Assembly: GCF_017355885.1 (NCBI RefSeq)
Contig: NZ_JAFEUU010000015.1
Span: 16,839-80,838 of the forward strand
Length of the DNA: 64,000 nt
Reading direction: 5' to 3'
From: Sabulicella rubraurantiaca
GTDB lineage: Bacteria > Pseudomonadota > Alphaproteobacteria > Acetobacterales > Acetobacteraceae
Shown here: positions 17,350 through 25,684 of the stretch, piece after piece
Position numbering within the stretch: position 1 is the first letter of the stretch
How the letters are laid out: each line of letters starts with the position of its first letter
Program-made: the position numbers and the translations under genes
Notes under the pieces: generated by a model
Told to the model about the DNA's origin: nothing
Databases searched by the model: none
What the model saw: the letters and a program-made list of their open reading frames with translations, nothing else

Positions 17350-17818
17350 GAGCCGATTGTTCCATGTATCAGATTATGACGCAACACTTGTTTCATTATG
17401 CGGGCGCGTCTTGCACTCGCCAAGAAGCAGCGGATGCACGCAAAACTGAGCTGCCTGCGGCCAGCGGAGGCTTCGTCCGGCGCTCTTAAGGCCGAGCTCA
17501 AACCAGCCAGAGGCTGCGCTCGGCACTGGGCGCTCGGCGCATCAGGGCCCGGAGGGGATCAAGCCACTTTGGGACGGGCTCTTTCTCGGCGAGCCAGCCC
17601 GCATCGTGCGGCTGCTGGCGGAGCAGGCCGACATACCAACCACATCTCAAGACTTCCGCAAGGACTTCTCCAAGCGCGGCCTGCGGCGCCTGCCTAGGGT
17701 GCTTCCACGTCCACCGGATCGTCACCTGACGGGCCATCCGCCCGGCGCCCGCGGGACGTGCGGACTGACCGCCAGCCACCACGCGCCGGCCTCGCCGGCC
17801 AGAACGAGGAGAAGCACC
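17350..17818. other. Divergent intergenic region between the RpiR-type regulator and osmC-like genes
   Basis: The first 50 bases are much richer in A and T than the surroundings and should contain the regulator promoter. Bases 17480-17740 hold open frames on both strands (minus frame containing RWTWKHPRQAPQAALGEVL; plus frame containing PLWDGLFLGEPARIVRLLAE) that I cannot assign. They may be a decayed gene. Nothing else is supported. Confidence 0.45.
17373..17400. promoter_or_regulatory. Direct repeat upstream of the RpiR-type gene, possible operator
   Basis: ATTATG occurs at 17373-17378 and again at 17395-17400, 22 bases apart (two helical turns), in an AT-rich stretch 25-50 bases upstream of the regulator start. 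The spacing would put two dimers on the same face of DNA. It is a candidate autoregulatory site only. Confidence 0.3.
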
Positions 17819-18418
17819 ATGAGCGCCGTCACCACCGCCGAGGCCCCCGTCCCCGCCGCCAAGAAGGAGAAGCCGCCGCTGAACGGCGTGAACACGCCTG
17901 CGTTGCTCGCCACCATCGGGGTGGTCGCCAGCCAGCCAGCGCTCGCCAAGTTCCAGTTCCGTGCCCACGGGCAGTGGAAATCCGGCACGCATATGCAAGG
18001 CACCATGCTCGGCTTCTCCGGCGCGGGTGGGGAGCACGCGCACAAGTTCGCGACCATGGCGCATAGCGACCATCCTGCCGTCGTCTGCGGCGAGGATGAG
18101 GGTCCGACGCCGGTCGAGTGGATCCTGCACGGCCTCGCCGGCTGCCTGACCGCCGGCATCGCCAACATCGCCGCGGTGCGCGGGGTGAAGCTGCATTCGG
18201 TCGAGGCCTTCGTCGAGGGCGACATTGATATGCAGGGAATTCTCGGCCTGTCGCCCGATGTACGGAACGGCTTCAACGACATCCGCGTGACCTTCAAGGT
18301 CACAGGCGACGCGCCAGCGGAGGCACTGAAGGCACTCGTCGCGCAGTCGCAGGCGCGTTCGGCCGTCTTCGACATGCTGACCAACGGCGTGCCGGTTTCC
18401 ATCGCAGTGGAGACCTGA
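17819..18418 (+). CDS. OsmC family protein
   Basis: A 199-residue OsmC/Ohr-superfamily protein, which typically reduces organic peroxides using two cysteines. The conserved pair is visible: one cysteine in HPAVVCGEDEGPTPVEW and one in ILHGLAGCLTAGIANIAA. An extended amino end with an alanine/proline-rich stretch precedes the fold. The ATG follows CGAGGAGAAG. The HSDHPAVVCGEDEGPTP form belongs to a subgroup whose substrate is less clear than in true OsmC. It begins a plus-strand series with two flavin enzymes and may protect against their by-products. Confidence 0.85.
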   Translation: MSAVTTAEAPVPAAKKEKPPLNGVNTPALLATIGVVASQPALAKFQFRAHGQWKSGTHMQGTMLGFSGAGGEHAHKFATMAHSDHPAVVCGEDEGPTPVEWILHGLAGCLTAGIANIAAVRGVKLHSVEAFVEGDIDMQGILGLSPDVRNGFNDIRVTFKVTGDAPAEALKALVAQSQARSAVFDMLTNGVPVSIAVET

Positions 18419-18478
18419 CCCGACCAGGGCCGGCGGCGCTCCCCCTCGCCGTCGGCCTGTCGCCCAGCGGAGGATGCC

Positions 18479-19711
18479 ATGCGGATCACGGACGCCATCA
18501 TCATCGGCGCCGGCCAGGCCGGGCTTGCCATGAGCCATTGTCTGGCGGCGCGGGGCATCGGGCATCTGGTGCTTGAGCGCGGCCGGGTCGCAGAACGCTG
18601 GCGCTCCGAGCGCTGGGACAGCCTCCGCCTTCTGACCCCGAACTGGATGAGTCGGCTGCCCGGCTGGTCGTACCTGGGCCCCGACCCGGACGGCTTCATG
18701 ACCATGCCAGAGGTCATCGCCTATCTGGACGGCTATGCCACCCGTGCGCCGGTGGTCCCCGGCGCCGCGGTGTGCGCGCTGCATGGTGCCCCGGGTTGCT
18801 TCCGGCTGGAGACGACCGCGGGCATTTTCGCGGCGCGCGCCGTCGTCATCGCGACGGGTCAATGCGACGTGCCACACATCCCCGCCATGGCGGCCGAACT
18901 GCCGGCGGAAATCCGGCAGGTCACGCCTTCCAGCTACCGCAATCCGTCCCTGCTACCGGAGGGCGGCGTGCTCGTGGTCGGCGCCTCCGCCTCGGGCATC
19001 CAGATCGCGGAGGAGATCCATCGCTCCGGCCGACCCGTCACCCTCGCGGTGGGGAGTCACACGCGGTTGCCGCGGCGCTGGCGTGGGCGCGACATCCTCG
19101 ACTGGATGGCGCGCGCGGGCGTGCTCGCCGACCCGGTGGACCGGCTGCGCGACCCCGCTGCCGCGCGGGGCCAGCCCTCGCTGCAGCTGGTCGGGCGGCC
19201 TGACCACTCAAGCCTTGACCTCGGCACGCTGCGCGCTGCCGGAGTGCGCATCGTCGGGCGGGTGGATGCGATCTCCGGCGGGCGCGTGGCGCTGCGCGAC
19301 GATCTGCCGCAGACCACAGCTATTGCGCAGCGCACGCTGGACCGGCTGCTCGCCCGCCTCGGCGCCGTCGCTGACGCAGAGGGCGCACCCCAGGAGGAAC
19401 CGCCCGCGCCGCTCGCATCCTTCGCCCCCAGCCCACCAGTCATCGACCTCGCGGCGGCAGGCATCCGCACCGTCGTCTGGGCCACCGGATTCCGACGTGA
19501 TTACGTTTGGCTGCGCCTGCCCGTGCTCGATGCCGTGGGCGAGATCCACCACGTCGGCGGCGTCACCCCCTATCCGGGCCTCTACGTTCTCGGCCTGCGC
19601 TTTCTGCGCCGGCGCAACTCGAACTTCCTCGACGGTGTCGGCGCAGATGCCGAGGCGCTCGCCCAGGAGGTTTCCGCCCACCTCGAAATCCGTGGCCGCG
19701 CCGCGGCCTGA
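18479..19711 (+). CDS. Flavin-dependent monooxygenase-like oxidoreductase (FMO/TrkA-like)
   Basis: A 410-residue protein with two dinucleotide-binding motifs: IIIGAGQAGLAMSHCLAARG at the start (FAD) and VLVVGASASGIQIAEEI near residue 162 (NADPH). LTPNWMSRLPGWSY and the carboxy VVWATGFRRDY are typical of the flavin-containing monooxygenase/lysine hydroxylase group. It would oxygenate a nucleophilic nitrogen, sulfur or carbonyl centre. An AGCGGAGG site precedes the ATG by several bases. The next flavoprotein starts 16 bases after its stop, suggesting a shared transcript. Confidence 0.87.
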   Translation: MRITDAIIIGAGQAGLAMSHCLAARGIGHLVLERGRVAERWRSERWDSLRLLTPNWMSRLPGWSYLGPDPDGFMTMPEVIAYLDGYATRAPVVPGAAVCALHGAPGCFRLETTAGIFAARAVVIATGQCDVPHIPAMAAELPAEIRQVTPSSYRNPSLLPEGGVLVVGASASGIQIAEEIHRSGRPVTLAVGSHTRLPRRWRGRDILDWMARAGVLADPVDRLRDPAAARGQPSLQLVGRPDHSSLDLGTLRAAGVRIVGRVDAISGGRVALRDDLPQTTAIAQRTLDRLLARLGAVADAEGAPQEEPPAPLASFAPSPPVIDLAAAGIRTVVWATGFRRDYVWLRLPVLDAVGEIHHVGGVTPYPGLYVLGLRFLRRRNSNFLDGVGADAEALAQEVSAHLEIRGRAAA

Positions 19712-19727
19712 GTCAGGGAGACCTGTC

Positions 19728-20873
19728 ATGCAGCCGACCAAACGCTTCGATGCTGTCATCGTCGGTGCTCGATGCGCGGGCGCCGCCGTCGCCACGCTGA
19801 TGGCGCGGCAAGGGATGCGCGTGCTCGCCCTCGACCGCGGCGCCTATGGCAGCGACACGCTGTCCACCCATGCGCTGATGCGCGGGGCGGTGCTGTTGCT
19901 CTCCCGCTGGGGTGTGCTGCAGCGCTTGGTCGAGGCCGGTACGCCCGCGATCCGCCGTGTCACCTTCCACTACGGGGCGGAGGAGGTCCCGGTCGACCTC
20001 CGCCCCGGCGAGGGGGTGGATGCGCTCTATGCGCCCCGCCGTACGCTCCTCGACAGCGCCCTGGTGGACGCCGCCTGGGAGGCGGGCGCGGAGATCCGCC
20101 ACAATTATACGGTCACTGCCCTGCGGCACGACCAGGGCGGCCGCGTCGCGGGCGTGGTCGCGCTGGACGAGACGGGGCGGGAGCATGCCATCACCGCCGA
20201 TCTCGTCGTCGGCGCCGACGGCGTCGGCTCCACCGTCGCGCGTCTGGCCGGCGCGGTCGTGCAGGAAGAGGCGCGCCACGCGGCCACCTGCCTCTATGGA
20301 TATTTTCGCGGGATGCCGGACACGGGCACGCATTGGCACTACGCTCCCGGCGCTGGCGCGGGCTGCATCCCCACCAATGCGGGGCGGCATGTCGTCTTCG
20401 TCTCGGTGCCGCAGGCCCGCTTCAAGGCGGAACTGCGGGGGGACAGGCTGGCTGCCCTGCGCCGCATGCTGCGGGAGGACTTCCCCGATCTTGCGGCGAC
20501 GCTCGGCAATGCGGTGCCCGATGGTGAACTGTTGGCCTTCGCTGGCCGCAAGGGCTTTCTGCGTCAGGCTGCGGGCCCTGGCTGGGCGCTCATCGGCGAT
20601 GCTGGATACTTCAAGGATCCGATTACCGCGCACGGCATCACCGACGCGCTTCGCGATGCCGCGCTGCTTGCCGACGCCGCCACCGTAGGCACCTCCGCCG
20701 CCTTCACCCGGTTCGCCGCTCGTCGCGACGAACTCTCCCTGCCGCTGTTCCGCGTGACCGACGAGATCGCGGGCTATGCCTGGACGCTCGAAGAGGCGAA
20801 GGCACTGCACCTCGAACTGAACGGGGCGATGAAGCGCGAGTTCGCCGCCCTGGCCGAGGAGGCGGTGTCGTGA
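19728..20873 (+). CDS. FAD-dependent oxidoreductase (aromatic hydroxylase / geranylgeranyl reductase-like)
   Basis: A 381-residue flavoprotein. FDAVIVGARCAGAAVATLMA is the FAD-binding start, SDTLSTHALMRGAVLLLSRW follows, LVVGADGVGSTVARLAG is the middle GxDG motif, and WALIGDAGYFKDPITAHGI is the second FAD motif. The set fits the p-hydroxybenzoate hydroxylase fold. The substrate is unknown. It is translationally coupled to the MaoC gene by a GTGA overlap, which suggests hydroxylation followed by hydration or dehydration of one substrate. Confidence 0.87.
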   Translation: MQPTKRFDAVIVGARCAGAAVATLMARQGMRVLALDRGAYGSDTLSTHALMRGAVLLLSRWGVLQRLVEAGTPAIRRVTFHYGAEEVPVDLRPGEGVDALYAPRRTLLDSALVDAAWEAGAEIRHNYTVTALRHDQGGRVAGVVALDETGREHAITADLVVGADGVGSTVARLAGAVVQEEARHAATCLYGYFRGMPDTGTHWHYAPGAGAGCIPTNAGRHVVFVSVPQARFKAELRGDRLAALRRMLREDFPDLAATLGNAVPDGELLAFAGRKGFLRQAAGPGWALIGDAGYFKDPITAHGITDALRDAALLADAATVGTSAAFTRFAARRDELSLPLFRVTDEIAGYAWTLEEAKALHLELNGAMKREFAALAEEAVS

Positions 20874-21313
20874 GCGACCCCTGGGCTCGCACCCTCTCCG
20901 GCAAGCCGCGTCCCGGCCAGGCAGCCGAGCGGAGACGCCGCACCTCGATGGCGGACGTCGAGGCCTTCACTGCCATGACCGGCGACCGAAATCCGCTGCA
21001 CTACGACGCGAAACTCGCTTCCGCCTCGCCCTTCGGCGGGCTGATCGTGCAAGGTGGCGTCACGTCCGGCCTGCTCAATGCCGTCGTGGCGGAGGATCTG
21101 CCAGGCCCGGGCACGGTGTTCCTCGGGGTGGAATGGCGCTTCGTGAAGGCGGTGAAGGTCGGCGAAGAGATCATCGCGCGCGTCGAGGTGGTCTCCGTGC
21201 GCGACGACAAGCCCATCTGCACGCTCACCACCACCGTGCGCAACGCGGCAGGCGAGGACTGCCTGACCGGAACTGCTGTGACATGGACCGCGCCGCTGCG
21301 TGGCCCGGCTTGA
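20870..21313 (+). CDS. MaoC-like hot-dog-fold hydratase
   Basis: A 147-residue hot-dog-fold protein of the MaoC/R-hydratase type. AFTAMTGDRNPLHYDAKLAS carries the catalytic aspartate and histidine in the usual DxNPxH arrangement. FGGLIVQGGVTSGLLNAV and GTVFLGVEWRFVKAVKVGEE complete the fold. Such enzymes hydrate enoyl-CoA substrates, though stand-alone members may act otherwise. GTG at 20870 overlaps the previous stop. No CoA ligase or thiolase is adjacent. Confidence 0.88.
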   Translation: MSDPWARTLSGKPRPGQAAERRRRTSMADVEAFTAMTGDRNPLHYDAKLASASPFGGLIVQGGVTSGLLNAVVAEDLPGPGTVFLGVEWRFVKAVKVGEEIIARVEVVSVRDDKPICTLTTTVRNAAGEDCLTGTAVTWTAPLRGPA

Positions 21314-21358
21314 TGTCCGGCGCGATTGGACATGTCTGAAGGAGCGAGGAGGCTGACG

Positions 21359-21511
21359 ATGACCGACTTCACTGATGAGAAGATCGTGCATGCCCGCTGG
21401 GCCGGCCCGCAATGGGCCTATACCCTCGACAAGTCGATGACCGAGCGCAAGGTGAAGCGCGCGCCGCTCACCTGGCTCGGCGATCTCGCCGCACTTTACC
21501 TCCCTCCTTGA
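21359..21511 (+). CDS. Small hypothetical protein, possibly truncated by the downstream G/C-rich tract
   Basis: A 50-residue reading frame starting at an ATG six bases after a perfect GAGGAGG (21346-21352), so the start looks real. The product begins MTDFTDEKIVHARWAG and is polar at first, ending in LTWLGDLAALYLPP. It stops just before the anomalous G/C homopolymer stretch, so the true protein may be longer if that stretch is misassembled. No family was recognised. It lies 45 bases after the MaoC-like gene and could belong to the same transcript. Confidence 0.5.
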   Translation: MTDFTDEKIVHARWAGPQWAYTLDKSMTERKVKRAPLTWLGDLAALYLPP

Positions 21512-23183
21512 GCCGGCACTGCGGCGGGGGGGGGGCCTTGCCGGAGGGCCCCCCGCCGCCCCCCCGGCCCGGCGCCCGCCACCCGCCGGCCGCGGCCCGG
21601 GGGGGGGGGGGCCCCTCGCGGGGGCGCCCCCCCCGCCGCAGCCCGTCCAGGCAGCGCGCCACCAGGGACTGGTCCGCGCAGAAGAACGTATCCGCCTCCG
21701 CCTGGGCCAGCGTGTAGCCTGGCTCCTTCGCCAGCAGCCCATCGAGTGCGCGGCGCGCCTCCTCGTCCCGCCCCATCAGCCCGAGTGCCGAGACCAGCAT
21801 CATATGCGGCCATGCCTTGGCGTTTGGCACGCGCGTCGCGCGCCGCGCGCTCTCCACCGCCTCCGGCAGCTCGTCGAGGCTGATATGCGCGAAGGCACGG
21901 GTGGCATAGAAGCTCGACAGGTGGGGATCGCGCGGGCTGAGTTGCGTCGCACGCTCGACATGGGCGATGCCCTCGCGGGCGCGGCCGCTCCAAACCTTGG
22001 TGGAGCCGAGGGCGAAATGCGCCTGGGCAAAGCTCGGGTTCAGCGCCACCGCTTCCTCCAGCAACGCGATCGCCTCGTCGTAGTCATGATGGAAGGCGTA
22101 CACCCGGCCGAGGACGCAGAGATTCATGCAGTCCTGCCCATCAAGCTTAACGGCACTACGGCTCGCCCGGAGCGCCTCCTCAAGCCGCGCGGCTCGCACC
22201 TCGCGATCGCCCACCACCGTCTCCTGCAGCAGCACATAGGCGAGGCCGCCATGAGCGCGGGCAAATCCGGGATCAAGCTCGATGGCGCGGCGGAACATTG
22301 CCTCCGCCTCCGTGAGGCCCGGTTTCGTGAAGCCCCAGAGGTGGAACAGACCGCGCTGGTAGCAGTCCCACGCCCCGAGGCTCACCGGAGGGCGGCGCAC
22401 TGCGGCGTCGCGCTCCAGCCGCGCCATCTCGGGTTCGATGGCCGCGGCGATCTGCTCGGCCATGGCGCGTTGGACATCGAGCACATCGGCGAGCGGGAAA
22501 TCATAGCTCTCGGACCAAAGATGCCGCCCGCTCTCGCAGGAGACGAGGTCGGCGCCGAGCCGCACGCGGTCCCCGTGCTTGTAGACGCTGCCGTGAACCA
22601 TGTAACGCACGCCGAAGGCGGCGCCGATCTCGCGCGCATCCACCTCCCTGCCGCGAAAGGCAGCGGCCGTGTGGCGGCTCATCACGTCCATCCACCGGTG
22701 CCGCGCAAGCAGGCGGATCACGTCTTCCGTCAGTCCATAGCTGAAATAATCGGTGTCGGGCTCGGCGCTGAGATTGGTGAAGGGTAGCACGACCACCGAG
22801 GGACGGCTCGATGTCTCGGCCGGCGCGGGCTGTTGCGGCGCTGCGGCGGGCGTTTCGGGCGCGTCCTCGGCCGCAATCTCCGCCACCTCTCCCATGAACC
22901 GGAAGCCGCGCTTGTGCATGGTCTTGATCAGCGCCTGGCGCTCGCCGTCGTCGCCAATCGCCTTGCGCGCGGCGTTGATGCGGCTGCTGAGTGCGGCCTC
23001 GGACACGATGCGACCGTTCCAGACGACGTCGAGCAACTCGTCCTTGCTCACGACGCGGTCGCGGTTGCGCACCAGGTGCAGCAGGAGGTCGAAGACCTGC
23101 GGCTCGACATGCACGCGGTCGCCTGCGCACCGCAGCTCCTGGCGGCGCAGATCCATCTCGTATCCGGCAAAGCCGAGGCGCAT
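21468..23183 (-). CDS. Winged-helix transcriptional regulator with TolB-like/adenylate-cyclase-associated region and TPR repeats
   Basis: About 571 residues. Residues 1-95 form an OmpR/CadC-type winged helix (VEPQVFDLLLHLVRNRDRVV, later LIKTMHKRGFRFMGEV). Residues about 125-260 match the domain found before TPRs in adenylate-cyclase-like regulators (VVVLPFTNLSAEPDTDYFSY, then GLTEDVI). The rest is TPR repeats (for example AIELDPGFARAHGGLAYVLL and AVALNPSFAQAHFALGSTKV). No membrane helix separates the parts, so it should be cytoplasmic. GAGGAGG supports the ATG at 23183. The family similarity ends near DGLRR; the last 50 or so residues come from the G/C homopolymer tract and are probably artefactual, so the true stop is likely near 21630. 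Confidence 0.82.
   Translation of the reverse strand: MRLGFAGYEMDLRRQELRCAGDRVHVEPQVFDLLLHLVRNRDRVVSKDELLDVVWNGRIVSEAALSSRINAARKAIGDDGERQALIKTMHKRGFRFMGEVAEIAAEDAPETPAAAPQQPAPAETSSRPSVVVLPFTNLSAEPDTDYFSYGLTEDVIRLLARHRWMDVMSRHTAAAFRGREVDAREIGAAFGVRYMVHGSVYKHGDRVRLGADLVSCESGRHLWSESYDFPLADVLDVQRAMAEQIAAAIEPEMARLERDAAVRRPPVSLGAWDCYQRGLFHLWGFTKPGLTEAEAMFRRAIELDPGFARAHGGLAYVLLQETVVGDREVRAARLEEALRASRSAVKLDGQDCMNLCVLGRVYAFHHDYDEAIALLEEAVALNPSFAQAHFALGSTKVWSGRAREGIAHVERATQLSPRDPHLSSFYATRAFAHISLDELPEAVESARRATRVPNAKAWPHMMLVSALGLMGRDEEARRALDGLLAKEPGYTLAQAEADTFFCADQSLVARCLDGLRRGGRPREGPPPPRAAAGGWRAPGRGGGGGPSGKAPPPPQCRLKEGGKVRRDRRAR
21512..21640. other. Extreme G/C homopolymer stretch with strong hairpins
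   Basis: It contains a run of ten G (21526-21535), a run of thirteen G (21599-21611) and a run of eight C (21627-21634), plus many shorter runs. GGGGGGCC (21530-21537) can pair with GGCCCCCC (21547-21554). Nothing else in the window looks like this. It lies where two convergent genes end and garbles the carboxy end of the minus-strand regulator. Sequencing or assembly error is the simplest explanation; a real G-rich structure between convergent genes is the alternative. Confidence 0.8.
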
Positions 23184-23450
23184 CCCCGTCCTCCTCATTC
23201 GAGAGGCAGGCGCGGTGGTCGCGGTTCCAGCCACCGCGCGCGGTGAGGCTTGTAACACGTCGGGCCGGAGTATTATCCGCCGCGGCCGGCGGCTCAAGAC
23301 TTCTGTGGGCCAGGTCACGCGAACCAGGGAAAACCGGAGGAAATCTCCAGGCTTCCATCAGCCCGGCTTCAAGCGCGGGGATGCGCCATCCCGCATAACC
23401 GTCCTGCCGCGGCACATCGCCGCGGACCAACAAGGATTGGAGGATGTGCC
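23184..23450. promoter_or_regulatory. Divergent promoter region between the winged-helix regulator and the DUF1127 gene
   Basis: A 267-base gap between divergently oriented genes, expected to hold both promoters. GGAGG and GAGGA sites mark the two starts. No clear operator palindrome was found. Confidence 0.4.
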
Positions 23451-23612
23451 ATGACGACCATCGGTTACCTGATTGACGGGCTTGTTCGGATGCACGAGCG
23501 CGCGCGGGGCCGGCGCTTGCTGCTGGAGATGGATGCCCGACTGCTGAAGGACATCGGCCTCAGCCAGGCGGTCGCCGAGGCGGAAGCCGCCAAACCCTGG
23601 TGGCGGGGCTGA
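23451..23612 (+). CDS. DUF1127 small protein
   Basis: A 53-residue basic protein with the DUF1127 (YjiS-like) pattern: an amphipathic arginine-rich helix (LVRMHERARGRRLLLEMDAR) followed by LLKDIGLSQAVAEAEAAKPW and a WWRG end. Short DUF1127 proteins in alphaproteobacteria are linked to phosphate, RNA-related and stress responses and often sit next to regulators. ATTGGAGGA lies about five bases before the ATG at 23451. It is divergent from the TPR regulator, which may control it. The EamA gene follows after 42 bases. Confidence 0.85.
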   Translation: MTTIGYLIDGLVRMHERARGRRLLLEMDARLLKDIGLSQAVAEAEAAKPWWRG

Positions 23613-23654
23613 GGCGCTAACGCCCAGCCGCCGCCCTATCCGGAGACTGCACCC

Positions 23655-24554
23655 ATGCTCACCTCGCCATCGGTGCCCGGCATCGCCGCCGGGCTGGTCG
23701 CGGCCGCGATTTGGGGCGGCGCGCTTGCCGTGACGCGCTTCGGCGTCTCCGGCGACACGCCGCTCTCTCCCGCGGACATTGCGATGCTGCGCTTCGCAGG
23801 GCCTGCATTGCTGCTGCTTCCGGTGCTGCGCCGCGCCTGGCCGAGGCTGCGACAGGTCCCGCTCCATCTTCTGGCGCTGATGCTGCTCGGTGGCGGGGCA
23901 CCCTTCGTGATCGTCGCGGGCAGCGGCCTCGGCATCGCGGGGGCGGCCGAGGCGGGCGCTCTGCTGCCGGGCGCGATGCCGATCTGCGTTGCGGTGTTCT
24001 CCCGGCTTCTGGGCGAGCGGATCAGCACGGCCGGCCTGGTCGGGCTGGCGATCATCGGCGCCTCGGTCGCGGCGGTCATCCTGCCATCCCTCAGCGTGGG
24101 CGCCGATAACCGTGGGGAAGGCTATGCCCTGCTGCTGGCTGCGGCGGCTCTTGCGGCCGGATACACGATCGCGCTGCGGCGGAGCGGGCTTGGCCCCTGG
24201 GAAGCGGCGTCCTTCGTCAGCGCGGGCTCCATGCTGGCCCTTGGGCCCCCTTATGCTTTCGTCATGGAGCCGGGCCTGATTGCGGCTTCGTGGGATGTGA
24301 TCGCTCTGCAGATCGGCTTCCAGGGCATGGCCTCGGGTGTCCTGGCGCCGGTCGCCTTCGCTACGGCGGTCCAGCGGCTCGGCGCCTCCAAGGCTGCCGC
24401 CTTCGGAAGCCTGACTCCTGGTGCAGCGTGTATCGGCGGCTTCGCGCTGCTTGGTGAGGTGCCGACCGCCGCGGCAGCCATGTCGATCGTCGCCACCGGG
24501 CTCGGGATCGCACTGATGGCGTGCCCACGATGCATGATGCGGCTGCGTGCCTAA
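23655..24554 (+). CDS. EamA-family (DMT superfamily) exporter
   Basis: A 299-residue integral membrane protein with about ten hydrophobic segments arranged as two EamA repeats (roughly residues 7-140 and 150-285). GIAAGLVAAAIWGGALAVTR at the start and PGAMPICVAVFSRLLGERIS at the end of the first repeat are typical. Members export amino acids, metabolites or drugs. It follows the DUF1127 gene closely and ends 136 bases before the convergent Bug gene; no terminator hairpin stands out between them. Confidence 0.87.
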   Translation: MLTSPSVPGIAAGLVAAAIWGGALAVTRFGVSGDTPLSPADIAMLRFAGPALLLLPVLRRAWPRLRQVPLHLLALMLLGGGAPFVIVAGSGLGIAGAAEAGALLPGAMPICVAVFSRLLGERISTAGLVGLAIIGASVAAVILPSLSVGADNRGEGYALLLAAAALAAGYTIALRRSGLGPWEAASFVSAGSMLALGPPYAFVMEPGLIAASWDVIALQIGFQGMASGVLAPVAFATAVQRLGASKAAAFGSLTPGAACIGGFALLGEVPTAAAAMSIVATGLGIALMACPRCMMRLRA

Positions 24555-24690
24555 CAGCGCGCGGCTGCCTTGATGAGAGGCGAGGGCCCTTCAGGGCGAC
24601 GAGCAGATTGTCAGCGTTCCAAGAGCCCACAGTGTCGCTCAGCGCCCTTCCCCGAATCAGATACTCTCCATCGAGAACGCCGGCGCTCTC

Positions 24691-25662
24691 CTACTCAGGC
24701 TGGTAGTTCACGCTCTGCAACAACTCGGCGGCACGCGAGATCTCGGCTGCAATGAAGCGCCGCGTCTCCGCAATCGACTCCGTCACAGGCTCCAGCACCT
24801 GCTGGGTGAGGCGCTGAATGACGGCCGGGTCGCGCATCGTCTCGATCATGAGTTCGTTCACGCGGCTCACGATCTCCCTCGGCGTGCCCTTCGGCGCCCA
24901 GACCCCGTACCAGGATTGGAACTCGTATCCAGGCAGCCCTGCCTCCGCCATGGTCGGCACATTCGGTGCCAGCGGCGAGCGCTCGCGCGAGGCGATGCCG
25001 AGGATGCGAATGCGCCCGGTCCCTGCGTGGGGCAGCAGGTTGAAGGAAGGATCGATCAGCAAGTGGGCGTTGCCCGCCATCAAATCCTGCAGCGCCGGCT
25101 GGGTGCCGCGATAGGCAACCATCTCGAGATTGGCACCGGTGCGGCGGTTCAGTTCGATGGTGGCAAGGTGGCTTGCCGCGCCGATCGAGGTGATGGCAAT
25201 GGACCAATCCCGGGGCCGGGCCTTGGCGGCCTCGATCACTTCGGTCAGCGTCCGCTGCGGACGGCTTCCGGTGATCGCCATGACGAGCGGAGCCTGTGCC
25301 GTCCGCGCGCAGACTTCGAGGTCGGTTTGCGGATCGAAATTCGCGTTGCGCAGGACGAGCGGCATCACCGCCGTGTTGAAGGCAGAGGCGAGCAGCGTGT
25401 AGCCGTCCGGCGCCGCACCCAGCACCTCGCGAGTGCCGACCAAGCCCGCGCCACCCGTGCGGTTCTCCACCACGGCGGTCGCACCGAGCTTCTCCTGAAG
25501 CCGTGCCGCGGTAAGACGCGCCAGCATGTCGTTCGCGGCCCCGGGCGGCCAGGGGCAGACAACACGGAGTGGGCGCGCGCGCGGCCATTCGGCCTGGGCC
25601 AGCGCGGGGGCGGCGAGCAGGGCCGCCGGCAGGGCGGCGAGGGCGTGACGGCGTCTCATCAT
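24691..25662 (-). CDS. Bug-type tripartite tricarboxylate transporter substrate-binding protein
   Basis: A 323-residue TctC/Bug receptor with an amino-terminal signal (MMRRRHALAALPAALLAAPA, ending ALAQA). LRVVCPWPPGAANDMLARLT, then AVVENRTGGAGLVG, PDGYTLLASAF and MVAYRGTQPALQDLMAG follow the family pattern. GAGGAGGAAGCC lies directly before the ATG at 25662. It is the last gene of the acid-sugar operon, 22 bases after the DHDPS-like gene, so it probably delivers that pathway's substrate. Membrane subunits are not encoded in the window. Confidence 0.88.
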   Translation of the reverse strand: MMRRRHALAALPAALLAAPALAQAEWPRARPLRVVCPWPPGAANDMLARLTAARLQEKLGATAVVENRTGGAGLVGTREVLGAAPDGYTLLASAFNTAVMPLVLRNANFDPQTDLEVCARTAQAPLVMAITGSRPQRTLTEVIEAAKARPRDWSIAITSIGAASHLATIELNRRTGANLEMVAYRGTQPALQDLMAGNAHLLIDPSFNLLPHAGTGRIRILGIASRERSPLAPNVPTMAEAGLPGYEFQSWYGVWAPKGTPREIVSRVNELMIETMRDPAVIQRLTQQVLEPVTESIAETRRFIAAEISRAAELLQSVNYQPE

Positions 25663-25684
25663 GGCTTCCTCCTCGGTTCGTTCA

